In this document: piece by piece, positions 7,132 to 14,070 of the stretch
Layout of the letters: the number at the start of each line of letters is the position of its first letter
Position numbering within the stretch: position 1 is the first letter of the stretch
IMG/VR virus record: IMGVR_UViG_3300033156_000254
Location: 1-50,326 of that record
Source of the DNA: a virus
Length of the DNA stretch: 50,326 nucleotides
Direction: 5' to 3' (one strand)
Notes under the pieces: model-generated
The model's database searches: none
The model's input: only the letters and a program-made list of their open reading frames with translations
What the model was told of the DNA's origin: nothing
Position numbers and translations under genes: made by a program

Positions 7132-7314
7132 ATGCAGATCAGAGCTGCTAGGGAGCGGCTCGGAATGAGCCGCGATGAACTGGCCGCGAAGCTTGGTTGC
7201 TCTGTCATGACCATATACAACTGGGAAAAGGGACGCACCAGGCCATCGCGGCCATATCGCAGGATCTTGGAAGAGCGGCTGGGGATTAAGATCTCTGGCA
7301 AACCAAAAAAGTGA
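7132..7314 (+). CDS. XRE-family (Cro/C1-type) regulator
   Basis: 60 residues from ATG 7132 with SD AAAGGAGGTGG. It is almost exactly one helix-turn-helix domain: IRAARERLGMSRDELAAKLG, then SVMTIYNWEKGRTRPSRPYR, with the canonical recognition helix and W-E-x-G-x-x-x-P motif. There is no dimerisation domain, so it is closer to Cro than to a full CI repressor. It follows a consensus promoter and heads the nuclease/Sak4 operon, so it probably sets early transcription. A second, shortened relative is at 19182. Confidence 0.85.
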   Translation: MQIRAARERLGMSRDELAAKLGCSVMTIYNWEKGRTRPSRPYRRILEERLGIKISGKPKK

Positions 7315-7365
7315 GAGGGGCACAAAGCCGCTAGTCTAATGTGCCCCCCTCGAAAGGAGCCTCGC

Positions 7366-7710
7366 ATGACTCCCAGAAGTATTGTAGCACGAACAGAGAA
7401 TCCAGGCAAGGGGGCGGTCGGAGTGCTAGTACGCTATGGTACCCGCATTGGGACTCTTACCCAGATAGAGCACGGCAAGGCCCTCGTGCTATTCGATGAT
7501 GGGCCATGGATTGTGCAAGTTCGTCTTCTAAAACCGTATCCCTCCCACGAAATCCTCTTGGATAAGTGCTATGGTCAATCGCCTTGGTCATGGTGCATAG
7601 ACATCGTGGGCGGCAAGCTTGCTCTAAAGAGAAGTGGCCGCCCCAAGGGGTCGGGGCGGCCAGCCGCGTTTCAGACTTTGGGGCGGTCGGAAAGCGGCCC
7701 CCCATTATAA
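7366..7710 (+). CDS. small beta-barrel-like protein, unknown
   Basis: 114 residues from ATG 7366 (SD AAGGAG). Residues 15-60 (GAVGVLVRYGTRIGTLTQIE, then ALVLFDDGPWIVQVRLLKPY) have the look of an SH3-type barrel. The rest is basic and ends in GRSESGPPL, encoded by a stretch that nearly repeats the start of the next gene (MGRSER). It contains two GGGGCGGTCG copies. Function unknown. Confidence 0.45.
   Translation: MTPRSIVARTENPGKGAVGVLVRYGTRIGTLTQIEHGKALVLFDDGPWIVQVRLLKPYPSHEILLDKCYGQSPWSWCIDIVGGKLALKRSGRPKGSGRPAAFQTLGRSESGPPL
7410..7421 (+). repeat. GGGGCGGTCG motif, intragenic copy
   Basis: GGGGGCGGTCGG within the barrel-like gene (reads Gly-Ala-Val-Gly). Confidence 0.6.
7680..7690 (+). repeat. 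GGGGCGGTCG motif copy near gene end
   Basis: GGGGCGGTCGG near the 3' end of the barrel-like gene, 47 bases before the next copy. The coding frame gives L-G-R-S-E, almost the same as M-G-R-S-E at 7725, suggesting a local duplication. Confidence 0.7.
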
Positions 7711-7724
7711 CACAAGGAGGAGAC

Positions 7725-8651
7725 ATGGGGCGGTCGGAGCGCATAGTTCTGACTAGTTCGGAAATCGGCACGTGGAAAGCGTGCCCGCGTAAGTGGTGGT
7801 TCAAGTACCACGAGGGGCTTGAACCACTGAAACCCAAGCCCGCCCCCTATTTCGGCTCCTTGGTTCATGTAGGGCTGGGAGCTCACTACGGGGGGCAAGA
7901 CCCGTTCGAAGCCATGCAGGAGCACCTGACTTCCAATACCTCGCCATGGGGAGACGATGAGGCTGAGCATAACATAGGCATAGCCGAAGTGCTCGTTGGA
8001 GGGCTCCTGGCCCGCGATCCAGTTAGGGCTATGGAGCACGAGGTGGTAGCAGTCGAGAAGGAGTTTATCGTGCCCCTCAAGACTGCTACTGGCCGCAAGT
8101 CTCCTAAGTTTTCCCTGGCCGGGAAGATCGACCTCGTTACAAAAGATCCGCATGGCAATGCTTGGCTGTGGGATTGGAAGACCGGTTCCCGAGAGCTAGA
8201 CACAGACAGGCTCCAGATAGATGACCAGATGGCCTACTACATGTGGGCACAATGGCAACTGGGGCTCAAACCCATCGGGATTATCTACTATCTCATCCGC
8301 AAGCCACAGATCCGTATCAGAAAGAACGAGGATTCTGATGCCTACTTTAAGCGGTTGTCCGTTGAAGTTGGGCTGACGGCTCCCTTCAATGGTACCCAGC
8401 CTCGGCCCGAGTGGTACTACCAGAAGAGTGCTATCGTCAAATCTCCAAGAGACCTTGATCAGATTGGAAAAGAACTCATTGCCATAGCACGAACGATTGG
8501 GAAGGGAGCAACATGGAGAAACCCTGATGCATGTCGCTACCACGGGTGCGTCTACCGGGAGCTTTGTCTTAGTGACTCAAAGCTGGCTAGGAAGGCAGGG
8601 TTCAAACAAACCCGGAAGCACAGTGAATTACAGGAGGTAATAACATGGTAA
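7725..8651 (+). CDS. Cas4/RecB-like PD-(D/E)XK nuclease
   Basis: 308 residues from ATG 7725, SD AAGGAGG. N-terminal SEIGTWKACPRKWWFKYHEG is the typical opening of the PDDEXK_1 (Cas4/AddB C-terminal) family, giving Cys20. The active site has KIDLV, then WLWDWKTG (D-x-K), then DDQMAYY (QxxxY-like). The C-terminus CRYHGCVYRELC adds three cysteines, completing a probable 4Fe-4S cluster. Phage members resect DNA ends and work with Sak/Sak4 recombinases. The Sak4-like ATPase overlaps it by 7 bases. The GGGGCGGTCG motif begins at the third base of the start codon. Confidence 0.85.
   Translation: MGRSERIVLTSSEIGTWKACPRKWWFKYHEGLEPLKPKPAPYFGSLVHVGLGAHYGGQDPFEAMQEHLTSNTSPWGDDEAEHNIGIAEVLVGGLLARDPVRAMEHEVVAVEKEFIVPLKTATGRKSPKFSLAGKIDLVTKDPHGNAWLWDWKTGSRELDTDRLQIDDQMAYYMWAQWQLGLKPIGIIYYLIRKPQIRIRKNEDSDAYFKRLSVEVGLTAPFNGTQPRPEWYYQKSAIVKSPRDLDQIGKELIAIARTIGKGATWRNPDACRYHGCVYRELCLSDSKLARKAGFKQTRKHSELQEVITW
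7727..7737 (+). repeat. GGGGCGGTCG start-associated copy (nuclease gene)
   Basis: GGGGCGGTCGG begins at the G of ATG 7725. Here a normal SD is also present upstream. Confidence 0.8.
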
Positions 8652-9412
8652 TGCTACCAAAGGAGAAAAAGAAGGCCGATGTGGGGTTTCCTAAGCAGGG
8701 TACTTGGCTCGTGTTTGGGGCACCCAAGATCGGTAAGACCAGCTTTGCGGCCCAATGGCCCGAATGTCTGATTCTGGACATGGAAGGTGGTACTAGATAC
8801 ATAGGGGGTGTCTACGTATCTAAGATCAAGAACCTGGACGAGTTGCGCGAGGCCTATGCTGAACTGCGGGCCGCGGCAAGCGAAGGGAAACTAAAGTACA
8901 AGACCGTCGCGCTCGACACTATAGATGTGGTAAATGACTGGATCGAGCGCGAAGTATGTGAGGAAATGGGCATTGCCCACCTTGGCCAAGCTCCATTTGG
9001 AGGAGATTGGAGCGAGGTTAGAAAACGGGTGCTCAGACACCTCAAGGCGTTTTCTCAATTACCCATAAATGTTCTTTTCATCTCTCATTCCCGATGGGCT
9101 CTAGTCGGTGAGGTCACGGTAGGTCACACCATTGACCTCCCGGGCCGCCTGGCCAGGTTTGCCCTTGCCGCTGTGGACAACATCCTGTTCTGCACCACGG
9201 AGAAAGGTGAACGCAAAATCGTATTTCGGCCCTATGAGGGCATCGAGGCCGGCAGCCGCAACCCAGTCCTGGATAGGGCTGGATCGTGCCCGATGAGCTA
9301 CAAAGCATTACGGGCACTGTTTGACGAGCCCACCGAGAAGACAGAGAAGCCCAAGAAAGCCGAAAAGGGTAAGCCTCACACCGAGGAGCTTATAGCAGGA
9401 GGTGTGGAATGA
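8645..9412 (+). CDS. Sak4-type RecA-like ATPase
   Basis: 255 residues. Walker A GAPKIGKTS at residues 25-33, a hydrophobic strand ending in Asp (KTVALDTIDVV) as Walker B near residue 85, and INVLFISHS as the sensor strand. Fold and size match the phage AAA_24 / Sak4 group, RecA-core annealing and recombination proteins. The C-terminus is a charged Lys/Glu tail (EKTEKPKKAEKGKPHTEE). It overlaps the nuclease and the DUF669-like gene (4 bases), so nuclease, ATPase and ssDNA-binding protein form one recombination module. Confidence 0.8.
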   Translation: MVMLPKEKKKADVGFPKQGTWLVFGAPKIGKTSFAAQWPECLILDMEGGTRYIGGVYVSKIKNLDELREAYAELRAAASEGKLKYKTVALDTIDVVNDWIEREVCEEMGIAHLGQAPFGGDWSEVRKRVLRHLKAFSQLPINVLFISHSRWALVGEVTVGHTIDLPGRLARFALAAVDNILFCTTEKGERKIVFRPYEGIEAGSRNPVLDRAGSCPMSYKALRALFDEPTEKTEKPKKAEKGKPHTEELIAGGVE

Positions 9413-9837
9413 AAGTGGGAGACTTGATAAGTGTGCTTGATCCTGGGATCTACGAAGTAAAGGTCAAGGACCTGGATCCGACAGGTAAGACCAAAGCGGG
9501 CGATCCCATGGTATCACTTCAGATGGAGGTTGTTAACAATGAGGATTGGGAGGGCGCTATGGTGTGGGACAACCTCCCGGTCAACGCAAAAGCAGCCTGG
9601 AAATGGGTTCAGGTGTGGGTAGCCCTCGGGGGCAGCACAGAGGACGAGATCGAGGGCTTGCAAGACCTAGCCGATAGGTGCTGTGTCGAGCTCCCAGATA
9701 AAACGATCTACATCAAAGTAAAGAAGGACACCTACGAGGGCAAGACTCGCCCCAAGGTAGAGGAGTATCTGGCCCCGGGGGTAGGTAAATCTCTGATGGG
9801 TGCCCAGGAGAGAGCCAAGAACGGGGTGCCTTTCTAG
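9409..9837 (+). CDS. DUF669-like single-stranded DNA-binding protein
   Basis: 142 residues. The pattern LDPGIYEVKVKDLDPTGKTK, VSLQMEVVNN, then CVELPDKTIYIKVKKDTYEG, matches the DUF669 / SSB-like OB-fold family regularly found next to Sak4. It lacks a long acidic SSB tail. It shares 4 bases with the ATPase gene and closes the recombination module. A tRNA-like region follows. Confidence 0.75.
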   Translation: MKVGDLISVLDPGIYEVKVKDLDPTGKTKAGDPMVSLQMEVVNNEDWEGAMVWDNLPVNAKAAWKWVQVWVALGGSTEDEIEGLQDLADRCCVELPDKTIYIKVKKDTYEGKTRPKVEEYLAPGVGKSLMGAQERAKNGVPF

Positions 9838-9851
9838 CATGGCTAATAACT

Positions 9852-9963
9852 GCCATCCCAGACCCATGGTTGGGGGCCAGGCTGGGTTCGTAACTCAGCA
9901 GCACGGTGGTTGCACCTCCTCTACCGTAGCGGTTACGGGTTCGAGTCCCGTGGGATGGTGCCA
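9852..9963 (+). tRNA. tRNA-like element 1, possible tRNA-Thr(CGU), atypical
   Basis: The 5' GCCATCCC pairs with 3' GGGATGGT, followed by G and an encoded CCA (9961-9963). A normal T-arm is present (ACGGG-TTCGAGT-CCCGT). CTGGG-TTCGTAA-CTCAG makes a good anticodon arm with anticodon CGU. However, the element is 112 bases long, the D-arm is poor, and about 36 bases separate anticodon and T arms, more than a normal variable arm. It may be a long-variable-arm tRNA, an interrupted tRNA, or a tRNA mimic. Confidence 0.45.
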
Positions 9964-9967
9964 TTAC

Positions 9968-9999
9968 CGGCCCGGGGAGTCTAACCACTCCCTGGGTCG
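9968..9999 (+). other. tRNA-minihelix-like hairpin
   Basis: GGCCCGG and CTGGGTC pair (two G-U). Between them, GGAGT and ACTCC pair with a 6-base loop. Together they form about 12 continuous base pairs, followed by GCCA. This resembles an acceptor/T-arm minihelix ending in discriminator plus CCA. It could also be a simple hairpin between the two tRNA-like elements. Confidence 0.35.
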
Positions 10000-10006
10000 C
10001 CAGAAT

Positions 10007-10167
10007 GCCCGAGCGCGGTGGTGGGTACACCGGCCTCCTGTGGGGAAGCGGCCAAATGCCTACGGGCGGCGCTACCGCAACCCACAGGGAAGGGGTGGAC
10101 ATACGGATGGGAACCCGGCCCATCTAAAACAAGCGGGTAGCCGGTTCAAATCCGGCCTCGGGCGCCA
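10007..10167 (+). tRNA. tRNA-like element 2, expanded (161 bases)
   Basis: The 5' GCCCGAG pairs perfectly with 3' CTCGGGC, followed by G and encoded CCA (10165-10167). The T-arm GCCGG-TTCAAAT-CCGGC is canonical. A D-arm-like hairpin CGGTG/CACCG follows the acceptor. The 161-base length is about twice a normal tRNA. The middle holds extra hairpins such as GATGGG-AACCCGG-CCCATC. No anticodon can be assigned with confidence. An insertion in a tRNA or a tRNA-like RNA is possible. Confidence 0.35.
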
Positions 10168-10208
10168 GAAGGGTCCCGAAACCAAAAATAGAAAGAAAGG
10201 AGGAATAT

Positions 10209-10595
10209 ATGGGATTGTTGGGCCAGCTAGAGAATTTGCTCGACTTGCGCTGTCATCGAAGGAGCTGTGATACGTGTGCATTCTTCCGCATACAAGATCA
10301 AGGCAATGGTCTGCCGTATGTCGGCACATGTCTGCTATTGGGGCGCATAATGAGCCTCTCTGACAAATGGAACCAAATAGCAGATTGGGCCAAGGAACGA
10401 GTCTGTGATGGGTGGCTTCCACGCCCCGAGCACGTCAAAGTAGAGACCAAGAAGAATCCCTATTTTCATGACCCCTATATATCGAGGGAAACGATTAAGA
10501 CTCTGCGCCAGATAATCTTCAATATCACAAGAAACCGGGAGCCAGAAATGGATATCAGCATAGGAGAGCTATCTGATGCAGACGATGCGTTATAA
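10209..10595 (+). CDS. small cysteine-containing protein, unknown
   Basis: 128 residues from ATG 10209, SD AAAGGAGG. Residues 14-43 contain CHRRSCDTCAFFR, then a later Cys (VGTC), perhaps a small metal site. The rest is mixed helix. It follows the tRNA-like block and is followed by a structured non-coding stretch. No family recognised. Confidence 0.55.
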   Translation: MGLLGQLENLLDLRCHRRSCDTCAFFRIQDQGNGLPYVGTCLLLGRIMSLSDKWNQIADWAKERVCDGWLPRPEHVKVETKKNPYFHDPYISRETIKTLRQIIFNITRNREPEMDISIGELSDADDAL

Positions 10596-10596
10596 T
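10591..10596 (+). promoter_or_regulatory. -10 box before a structured RNA region
   Basis: TATAAT at the very end of the preceding gene. No good -35 at the right distance. Confidence 0.4.
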
Positions 10597-10601
10597 ATAG
10601 G

Positions 10602-10735
10602 GCCTCCCTATTGGGGGAGGCAGGGGATCAGACGGACTGGAGTTGGCGGCTCCAGGCCGGACGGGGAAGGTATGAGTGGTCACCGGTTCCCCGGCGGCAT
10701 TGTGATTGTACTGCCCCCGGGGGCCGCTGTCAAGA
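10602..10735 (+). ncRNA. candidate structured RNA
   Basis: A 150-base gap with successive GC-rich hairpins: GCCTCCC/GGGAGGC (10602-10621), CTGGAG-TTGGCGG-CTCCAG, CGGGGAA/TTCCCCG with inner GGT/ACC, and GCGGC/GCCGC with an inner CCCCCGGGGG. A TATAAT lies just upstream. Such dense pairing outside a gene suggests a folded leader or small RNA ahead of the replication genes. Confidence 0.45.
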
Positions 10736-10748
10736 AAGGGGGTAGATA

Positions 10749-11051
10749 GTGCATGTAATGGGCCTATTCGAACAAGACCGGGCGGGGCTCATCAACGCTG
10801 GCCGCATCATAGCCAAGGAGATTGCTCGGGAACAAGGCACGGTCACAATTGATGATGTAAGGGAACGTCTGGGGGTTCTTCCAGTTACAGTAGACCTGAG
10901 GGCATTGGGGGCGGTCTTCAAAGAACCGGGCTGGGAGTGCGTAGGGTATAAGAAGAGCAAGAGAAGGGAGTGTCACCATAGACCCATTGGCGTCTGGCGC
11001 TGGAAAGGGGATGGTGCGGGAAAACAAAGCAGGGGGCGGTCGGCATGGTAG
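10749..11051 (+). CDS. small winged-helix-like protein next to the replication initiator
   Basis: 100 residues from GTG 10749 (ATG 10758 is an alternative). INAGRIIAKEIAREQGTVTI, then DDVRERLGVLPVTVDLRALG, resembles a small winged helix, as in proteins often encoded before phage initiators. The C-terminus (YKKSKRRECHHRPIGVWRWK) is basic. It overlaps the initiator gene by 7 bases. Function inferred only from context. Confidence 0.5.
   Translation: MHVMGLFEQDRAGLINAGRIIAKEIAREQGTVTIDDVRERLGVLPVTVDLRALGAVFKEPGWECVGYKKSKRRECHHRPIGVWRWKGDGAGKQSRGRSAW
11032..11043 (+). repeat. GGGGCGGTCG start-associated copy (initiator gene)
   Basis: GGGGGCGGTCGG ends one base before ATG 11045. Its G-run takes the SD position. 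Confidence 0.85.
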
Positions 11052-11872
11052 ACAAAAAACTGGAAACAGGAAGCACAAAGAGAGCACAAGAGCACGAAAT
11101 AGGCTGGGTGTTGATTCCCCCGGCAATTGCATGTGCCAAAGACCTTAATGCAGCCCAAAAGATCCTTTGGGGAAGGATTTATGGGCTAGTAGGAACTAAT
11201 GGGTATTGCTGGGCGGGCAATAGTTGGTTGGGAGAACAACTGGGAATGAATCCCCGGACGGTTGAGGGTCATATCTCGGCTCTAGTATCTAAGGGATATT
11301 TGCGACGTGAATGGGGGGCAGCAGGCAAAAGGACTCGTAGGTTATATCCAGTAATCCCATCCCGCGAAACTACGGGAAGCCATCCCGCAGAATCACGGGA
11401 AGCCATCCCGCAGAATCACGGGAAGTATAAAAGCAGTATAGACAAAGACAGTAATAGAGATGATAGTAAGACTTCGTCTCGCCCTATCAGGCGACCCCAG
11501 CTAGAGGAAGATGCTCAAGAAATCCGGGAGTATCTAAACAAGCAATGTAGCCGGCGGTTCCCCCCCGACAGCGGGCAGATGAAGTATATCCGGGCGAGGT
11601 TGAAGGAAGGAAAGCCCAAGGAACATCTCAAGCTTATCGTTGACTACTTCGCCCAAGAATGGGGGGATGATGATAGAATGCGGGTCTATCTGCGGCCTGC
11701 AACCTTGTTTAGCAAGGAGCATTACGATGAATACTACGAGAGGGCCTTAGAGTGGAAGGAAAAGGGAAGGCCTCCCAAGAGAAACGGCAACGGTCAACGG
11801 CTATCAAATGCTGCCCGCATAGAGGAGGACCTTAACCAGGCGGTAGCAAGGCTTTGCGGGAGGGGGACGTGA
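11045..11872 (+). CDS. O-like replication initiator
   Basis: 275 residues. Residues 18-100 are an HTH_36-type winged helix (AQKILWGRIYGLVGTNGYCW, then GEQLGMNPRTVEGHISALVS). Residues 150-240 match the conserved C-terminal domain of phage initiators (EIREYLNKQCSRRF, YIRARLKEG, VYLRPATLFSKEHYDEYYE). The linker between the domains is encoded by three iteron-like DNA repeats (11359-11423) followed by an A-rich stretch, the layout of the lambda origin inside gene O. The DnaC-type loader follows with a GTGA overlap. The initiator probably binds its own gene and hands the host helicase to the origin. Confidence 0.85.
   Translation: MVDKKLETGSTKRAQEHEIGWVLIPPAIACAKDLNAAQKILWGRIYGLVGTNGYCWAGNSWLGEQLGMNPRTVEGHISALVSKGYLRREWGAAGKRTRRLYPVIPSRETTGSHPAESREAIPQNHGKYKSSIDKDSNRDDSKTSSRPIRRPQLEEDAQEIREYLNKQCSRRFPPDSGQMKYIRARLKEGKPKEHLKLIVDYFAQEWGDDDRMRVYLRPATLFSKEHYDEYYERALEWKEKGRPPKRNGNGQRLSNAARIEEDLNQAVARLCGRGT
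11359..11423 (+). repeat. lambda-like iterons (three 19-bp copies, 23-bp period)
   Basis: ATCCCGCGAAACTACGGGA at 11359-11377, then ATCCCGCAGAATCACGGGA at 11382-11400 and 11405-11423. Each has dyad symmetry (ATCCCG...CGGGA) and is spaced by 4 bases. The 23-bp period is not a multiple of three, so each copy encodes different amino acids: selection is on the DNA. An A-rich stretch (11424-11470) follows on the right. Probable replication origin. Confidence 0.85.
11424..11470 (+). other. A-rich candidate unwinding region of the origin
   Basis: Directly right of the iterons. Few G/C bases on the top strand relative to the surrounding gene, with A-runs and TATAA/AGTATA steps, comparable in position to the AT-rich segment beside the lambda iterons. 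Confidence 0.55.
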
Positions 11873-12477
11873 TCTTGGGGGCACCCCTAGGGCGGCGGTT
11901 TCACGGTGGTTTCGAGGCCATAGAAGTACACGACGGGATTGCCGAAGCCCTTGAATATTGTCAAAAGATAGTGGCGGGTGAATCATGGTCTCTCCTTCTG
12001 TGGGGCAAGACGGGACGGGGTAAGACTAGACTAGTTACGGCTTTACTGAACGAGCTTGATGCTAAATGGCCACATGGGCGGTATGTCTATTGGCCCATGG
12101 CCGAGCTTGCCCTAGCACGCAGGTGGGCAATTCAACATGGAGGAGAAGATCCACTTAAGCGGGCCATAGATGCTACCATGGTTGTAATAGATGACTTGGG
12201 AGTAGAGAAGCCATCTGAGTACGCACTAGAGGCGATTGAGGTATTGGTGGACCGCAGGTGGAGAGATCAGAAACCCCTAATCGTGACAACTAACTTAGTA
12301 GTAGGAGGTGAGGACGATGAGTTCCAGCGCAGGTACGACCCCCGGATTATGCGGCGGTTCTTGGCCCCAGATGCGAGGATTATCCCTATCACGGGGCCAA
12401 ACTGGAGCATAAAGGAGGTCGGGGAAATACGGGCAGTAAATTGGCAAACAAAACTCAATGAAAGGGGCGGTCGATGA
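11869..12477 (+). CDS. DnaC-type AAA+ helicase loader
   Basis: 202 residues from GTG 11869, overlapping the initiator stop (GTGA), with GGGAGGGGGAC as SD. Walker A GKTGRGKT at residues 46-53, Walker B VVIDDLG, sensor LIVTTNL, and a late arginine-rich region (RRYDPRIMRRFL) as in DnaC/IstB loaders. It would load the host DnaB helicase. No phage helicase, primase or polymerase gene is seen, so replication must rely on host enzymes. Confidence 0.85.
   Translation: MILGAPLGRRFHGGFEAIEVHDGIAEALEYCQKIVAGESWSLLLWGKTGRGKTRLVTALLNELDAKWPHGRYVYWPMAELALARRWAIQHGGEDPLKRAIDATMVVIDDLGVEKPSEYALEAIEVLVDRRWRDQKPLIVTTNLVVGGEDDEFQRRYDPRIMRRFLAPDARIIPITGPNWSIKEVGEIRAVNWQTKLNERGGR
12464..12473 (+). repeat. GGGGCGGTCG start-associated copy (HNH gene)
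   Basis: Abuts ATG 12474. AAAGGGG supplies the only SD-like stretch. Confidence 0.85.
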
Positions 12478-13319
12478 TTAGCAAAAAAGTACGGGAGTAT
12501 GTCTGGCAGCGCGATGAAGGGGAGTGTCAATTATTTCATGGCAGGCCGATGACAGAAGGGCTTGAAATAGCCCATAAAGACCATCAAGGCATGGGCGGTG
12601 CTCCCCCCGATGCCGAAGAGAACGAACCCGATAACCTCATGCTAGTCTGTCACCAATGCCACATGAAGCTCCACGGTCCTGGTATCCCTTACCGGATCGT
12701 GCGGTGGGATCCAAGCGACTTGACCGGCGGCTTGGAAATAGTAGATCCAGAGGGGCGTAGGGTTCCCCACGAACAACTCTGGTTTTATAAGAAGCAGGCG
12801 GCCCGGGAAGCCAAGGAAAAACTCGCAACACTTTCAACGGCAACTCGTAGTGTCCGATTTACCATGTGGTTGATTGCCGATATATTCCGTTGGTTTAAGG
12901 AGCATAACGTGGCCTTCATGGTGGGCTGGAACGATGTCTACGAGCTCGGGGCGGCCCTTGGCTATACCAGCGCACAAGTAAAGCGGTTCATCCGGGCTTC
13001 TAGATGGGCTCAAGAACAAGACTTGCGGGATGCCGTAGAGGTTGTGGATATAGACGTGGTGAATGCTTTGCGACGTGTGCCGGAAGGAGACCTGGAAGAA
13101 GTACTGGGATGGTTTGCTGAACTGCCCCCGGCCGAGGCATGGGAGCAGTTCAATCAACGCTACTCCAAAGAGCGCATGAGGACGTTCCGAGTACTTCCAC
13201 GTGTCCCGGTGCGGACGGTGAAAGCAAGGGCGATAGAGGAGGTAGAGTATGGGCCAGACGAGATGGTAATTCATGGCGGAAGCATTGTGATTGGCCAAGA
13301 CCAAGAGGAGGTGGACTGA
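12474..13319 (+). CDS. HNH-domain protein with helical C-terminal part
   Basis: 281 residues. Residues 1-75 form an HNH fold: VWQRDEGECQL, LEIAHKDHQG (first His), NLMLVCHQCHMKLHG (Asn/His with CxxC). The remaining 200 residues are helical, with a possible helix-turn-helix (YELGAALGYTSAQVKRFIRA), and are not a standard HNH partner. It could be a recombination nuclease acting with the replication module or a homing-type nuclease. The tight 4-base overlap with the loader argues for an integral gene. Confidence 0.75.
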   Translation: MISKKVREYVWQRDEGECQLFHGRPMTEGLEIAHKDHQGMGGAPPDAEENEPDNLMLVCHQCHMKLHGPGIPYRIVRWDPSDLTGGLEIVDPEGRRVPHEQLWFYKKQAAREAKEKLATLSTATRSVRFTMWLIADIFRWFKEHNVAFMVGWNDVYELGAALGYTSAQVKRFIRASRWAQEQDLRDAVEVVDIDVVNALRRVPEGDLEEVLGWFAELPPAEAWEQFNQRYSKERMRTFRVLPRVPVRTVKARAIEEVEYGPDEMVIHGGSIVIGQDQEEVD

Positions 13320-13510
13320 TGTATTTACAGGATCTGAGGGCAAGCAATGTGGGAGAGTACAAGGGCGGGGTAGTCACTGTTCATGTAGACAGATTGGGAG
13401 ATTTACATGTCTACACGAATTATGGTTTTCATATTGTGTTCAGTGCAGATGAAGCAAAGCAACTGGCGGATATTCTGATGGAATCCGGGAAAGGAAGCGA
13501 CAATGGTTAG
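13319..13510 (+). CDS. small protein, unknown
   Basis: 63 residues from ATG 13319, sharing one base with the HNH stop and preceded by GAGGAGGTGG. A frame from 13139 overlaps the HNH gene and is rejected. Beta-rich start (GVVTVHVDRLGDLHVYTNYG) then a helix (SADEAKQLADILMES), a pattern common in small phage accessory proteins. Confidence 0.55.
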   Translation: MYLQDLRASNVGEYKGGVVTVHVDRLGDLHVYTNYGFHIVFSADEAKQLADILMESGKGSDNG

Positions 13511-13727
13511 TTTGGTAGATCGGCGCGAAATGGGGATATATTGCAGCGGGATAGAGCTTGGAAGTATTATCAAAGCCTCGATCGAGAACAATGTCCACAA
13601 TGAACCGGTTCGGGTAGTGATCCAACTCGATAATGGCTATCTGATCTCGTTAGACATTGATGAATGGGAAAAACTCCTTGTGCTGTACTATGGAGGACAA
13701 AAGATAGATACAGTAAAGGAGGCATAA
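13503..13727 (+). CDS. small protein, unknown
   Basis: 74 residues, SD AAAGGAAG, overlapping its neighbours by 8 bases and 1 base. Its C-terminal half (PVRVVIQLDNGYLISLDIDE, then WEKLLVLYYGG) resembles the strand-helix design of the preceding gene, suggesting distant relatives. Confidence 0.5.
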   Translation: MVSLVDRREMGIYCSGIELGSIIKASIENNVHNEPVRVVIQLDNGYLISLDIDEWEKLLVLYYGGQKIDTVKEA

Positions 13728-14014
13728 TGTACTCAGAAATTACGCTGCATTGCACAGAAGCACTCGCAAAACAACTTGCGATTGGCGTTGCAGAGGAAGT
13801 ATGTCGTTGGAAGGGCATAGAACCAGATGGCATCCCCAATAGCATAATGCAATCGTGGCCGCGAGTAAGTTTGGGCGGCCAGATAGATCTCCTCATGGAG
13901 TACAGAGACTCAAAGTTGTGGATTGCACGACTTTGGGACAAATCGTTCAGGCGCAGAATCATGCAGAAGATCGGCAGGATTTGTGTGCTTGACTTAGAGC
14001 CCAAAGAGGAATAA
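13727..14014 (+). CDS. small protein, unknown
   Basis: 95 residues from ATG 13727 (AAAGGAGG upstream; TAATG junction). Amphipathic helices (CTEALAKQLAIGVAEEVC), then a mixed basic part. A consensus promoter for the downstream ThyX gene lies in its last 26 bases. Confidence 0.5.
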   Translation: MYSEITLHCTEALAKQLAIGVAEEVCRWKGIEPDGIPNSIMQSWPRVSLGGQIDLLMEYRDSKLWIARLWDKSFRRRIMQKIGRICVLDLEPKEE

Positions 14015-14017
14015 AAT
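13989..14017 (+). promoter_or_regulatory. sigma70-type promoter for the ThyX gene
   Basis: TTGACT (13989-13994), 17-base spacer, TAAAAT (14012-14017). The predicted start is near 14024, so GGGGCGGTCGG at 14028 lies at the 5' end of the transcript. Confidence 0.75.
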
Positions 14018-14027
14018 TATGCGTGAT

Positions 14028-14038
14028 GGGGCGGTCGG
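14028..14038 (+). repeat. GGGGCGGTCG motif, left arm of an inverted pair
   Basis: Top-strand copy, complementary to 14071-14080. Lies about 5 bases into the predicted transcript. Confidence 0.85.
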
Positions 14039-14070
14039 TTCATGGCGATTCTGCCTATCACCTCCTTTTT

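Noticed and set aside
9852-9963. Selenocysteine tRNA (8-bp acceptor)
   Set aside because: The possible 8-bp acceptor fits, but there is no UCA anticodon and no selenoprotein machinery.
9800-10270. A 156-residue frame across the tRNA-like block
   Set aside because: Runs through the T-arms and CCA ends, has no SD, and its translation is low-complexity.
10907-10917. GGGGGCGGTCTT as another start motif
   Set aside because: Two mismatches at the CGGTCG end and inside a gene; likely Gly-Ala-Val codons.
11359-11423. CRISPR-like or protein-level repeat
   Set aside because: Spacer of only 4 bases and out-of-frame period. Fits iterons.
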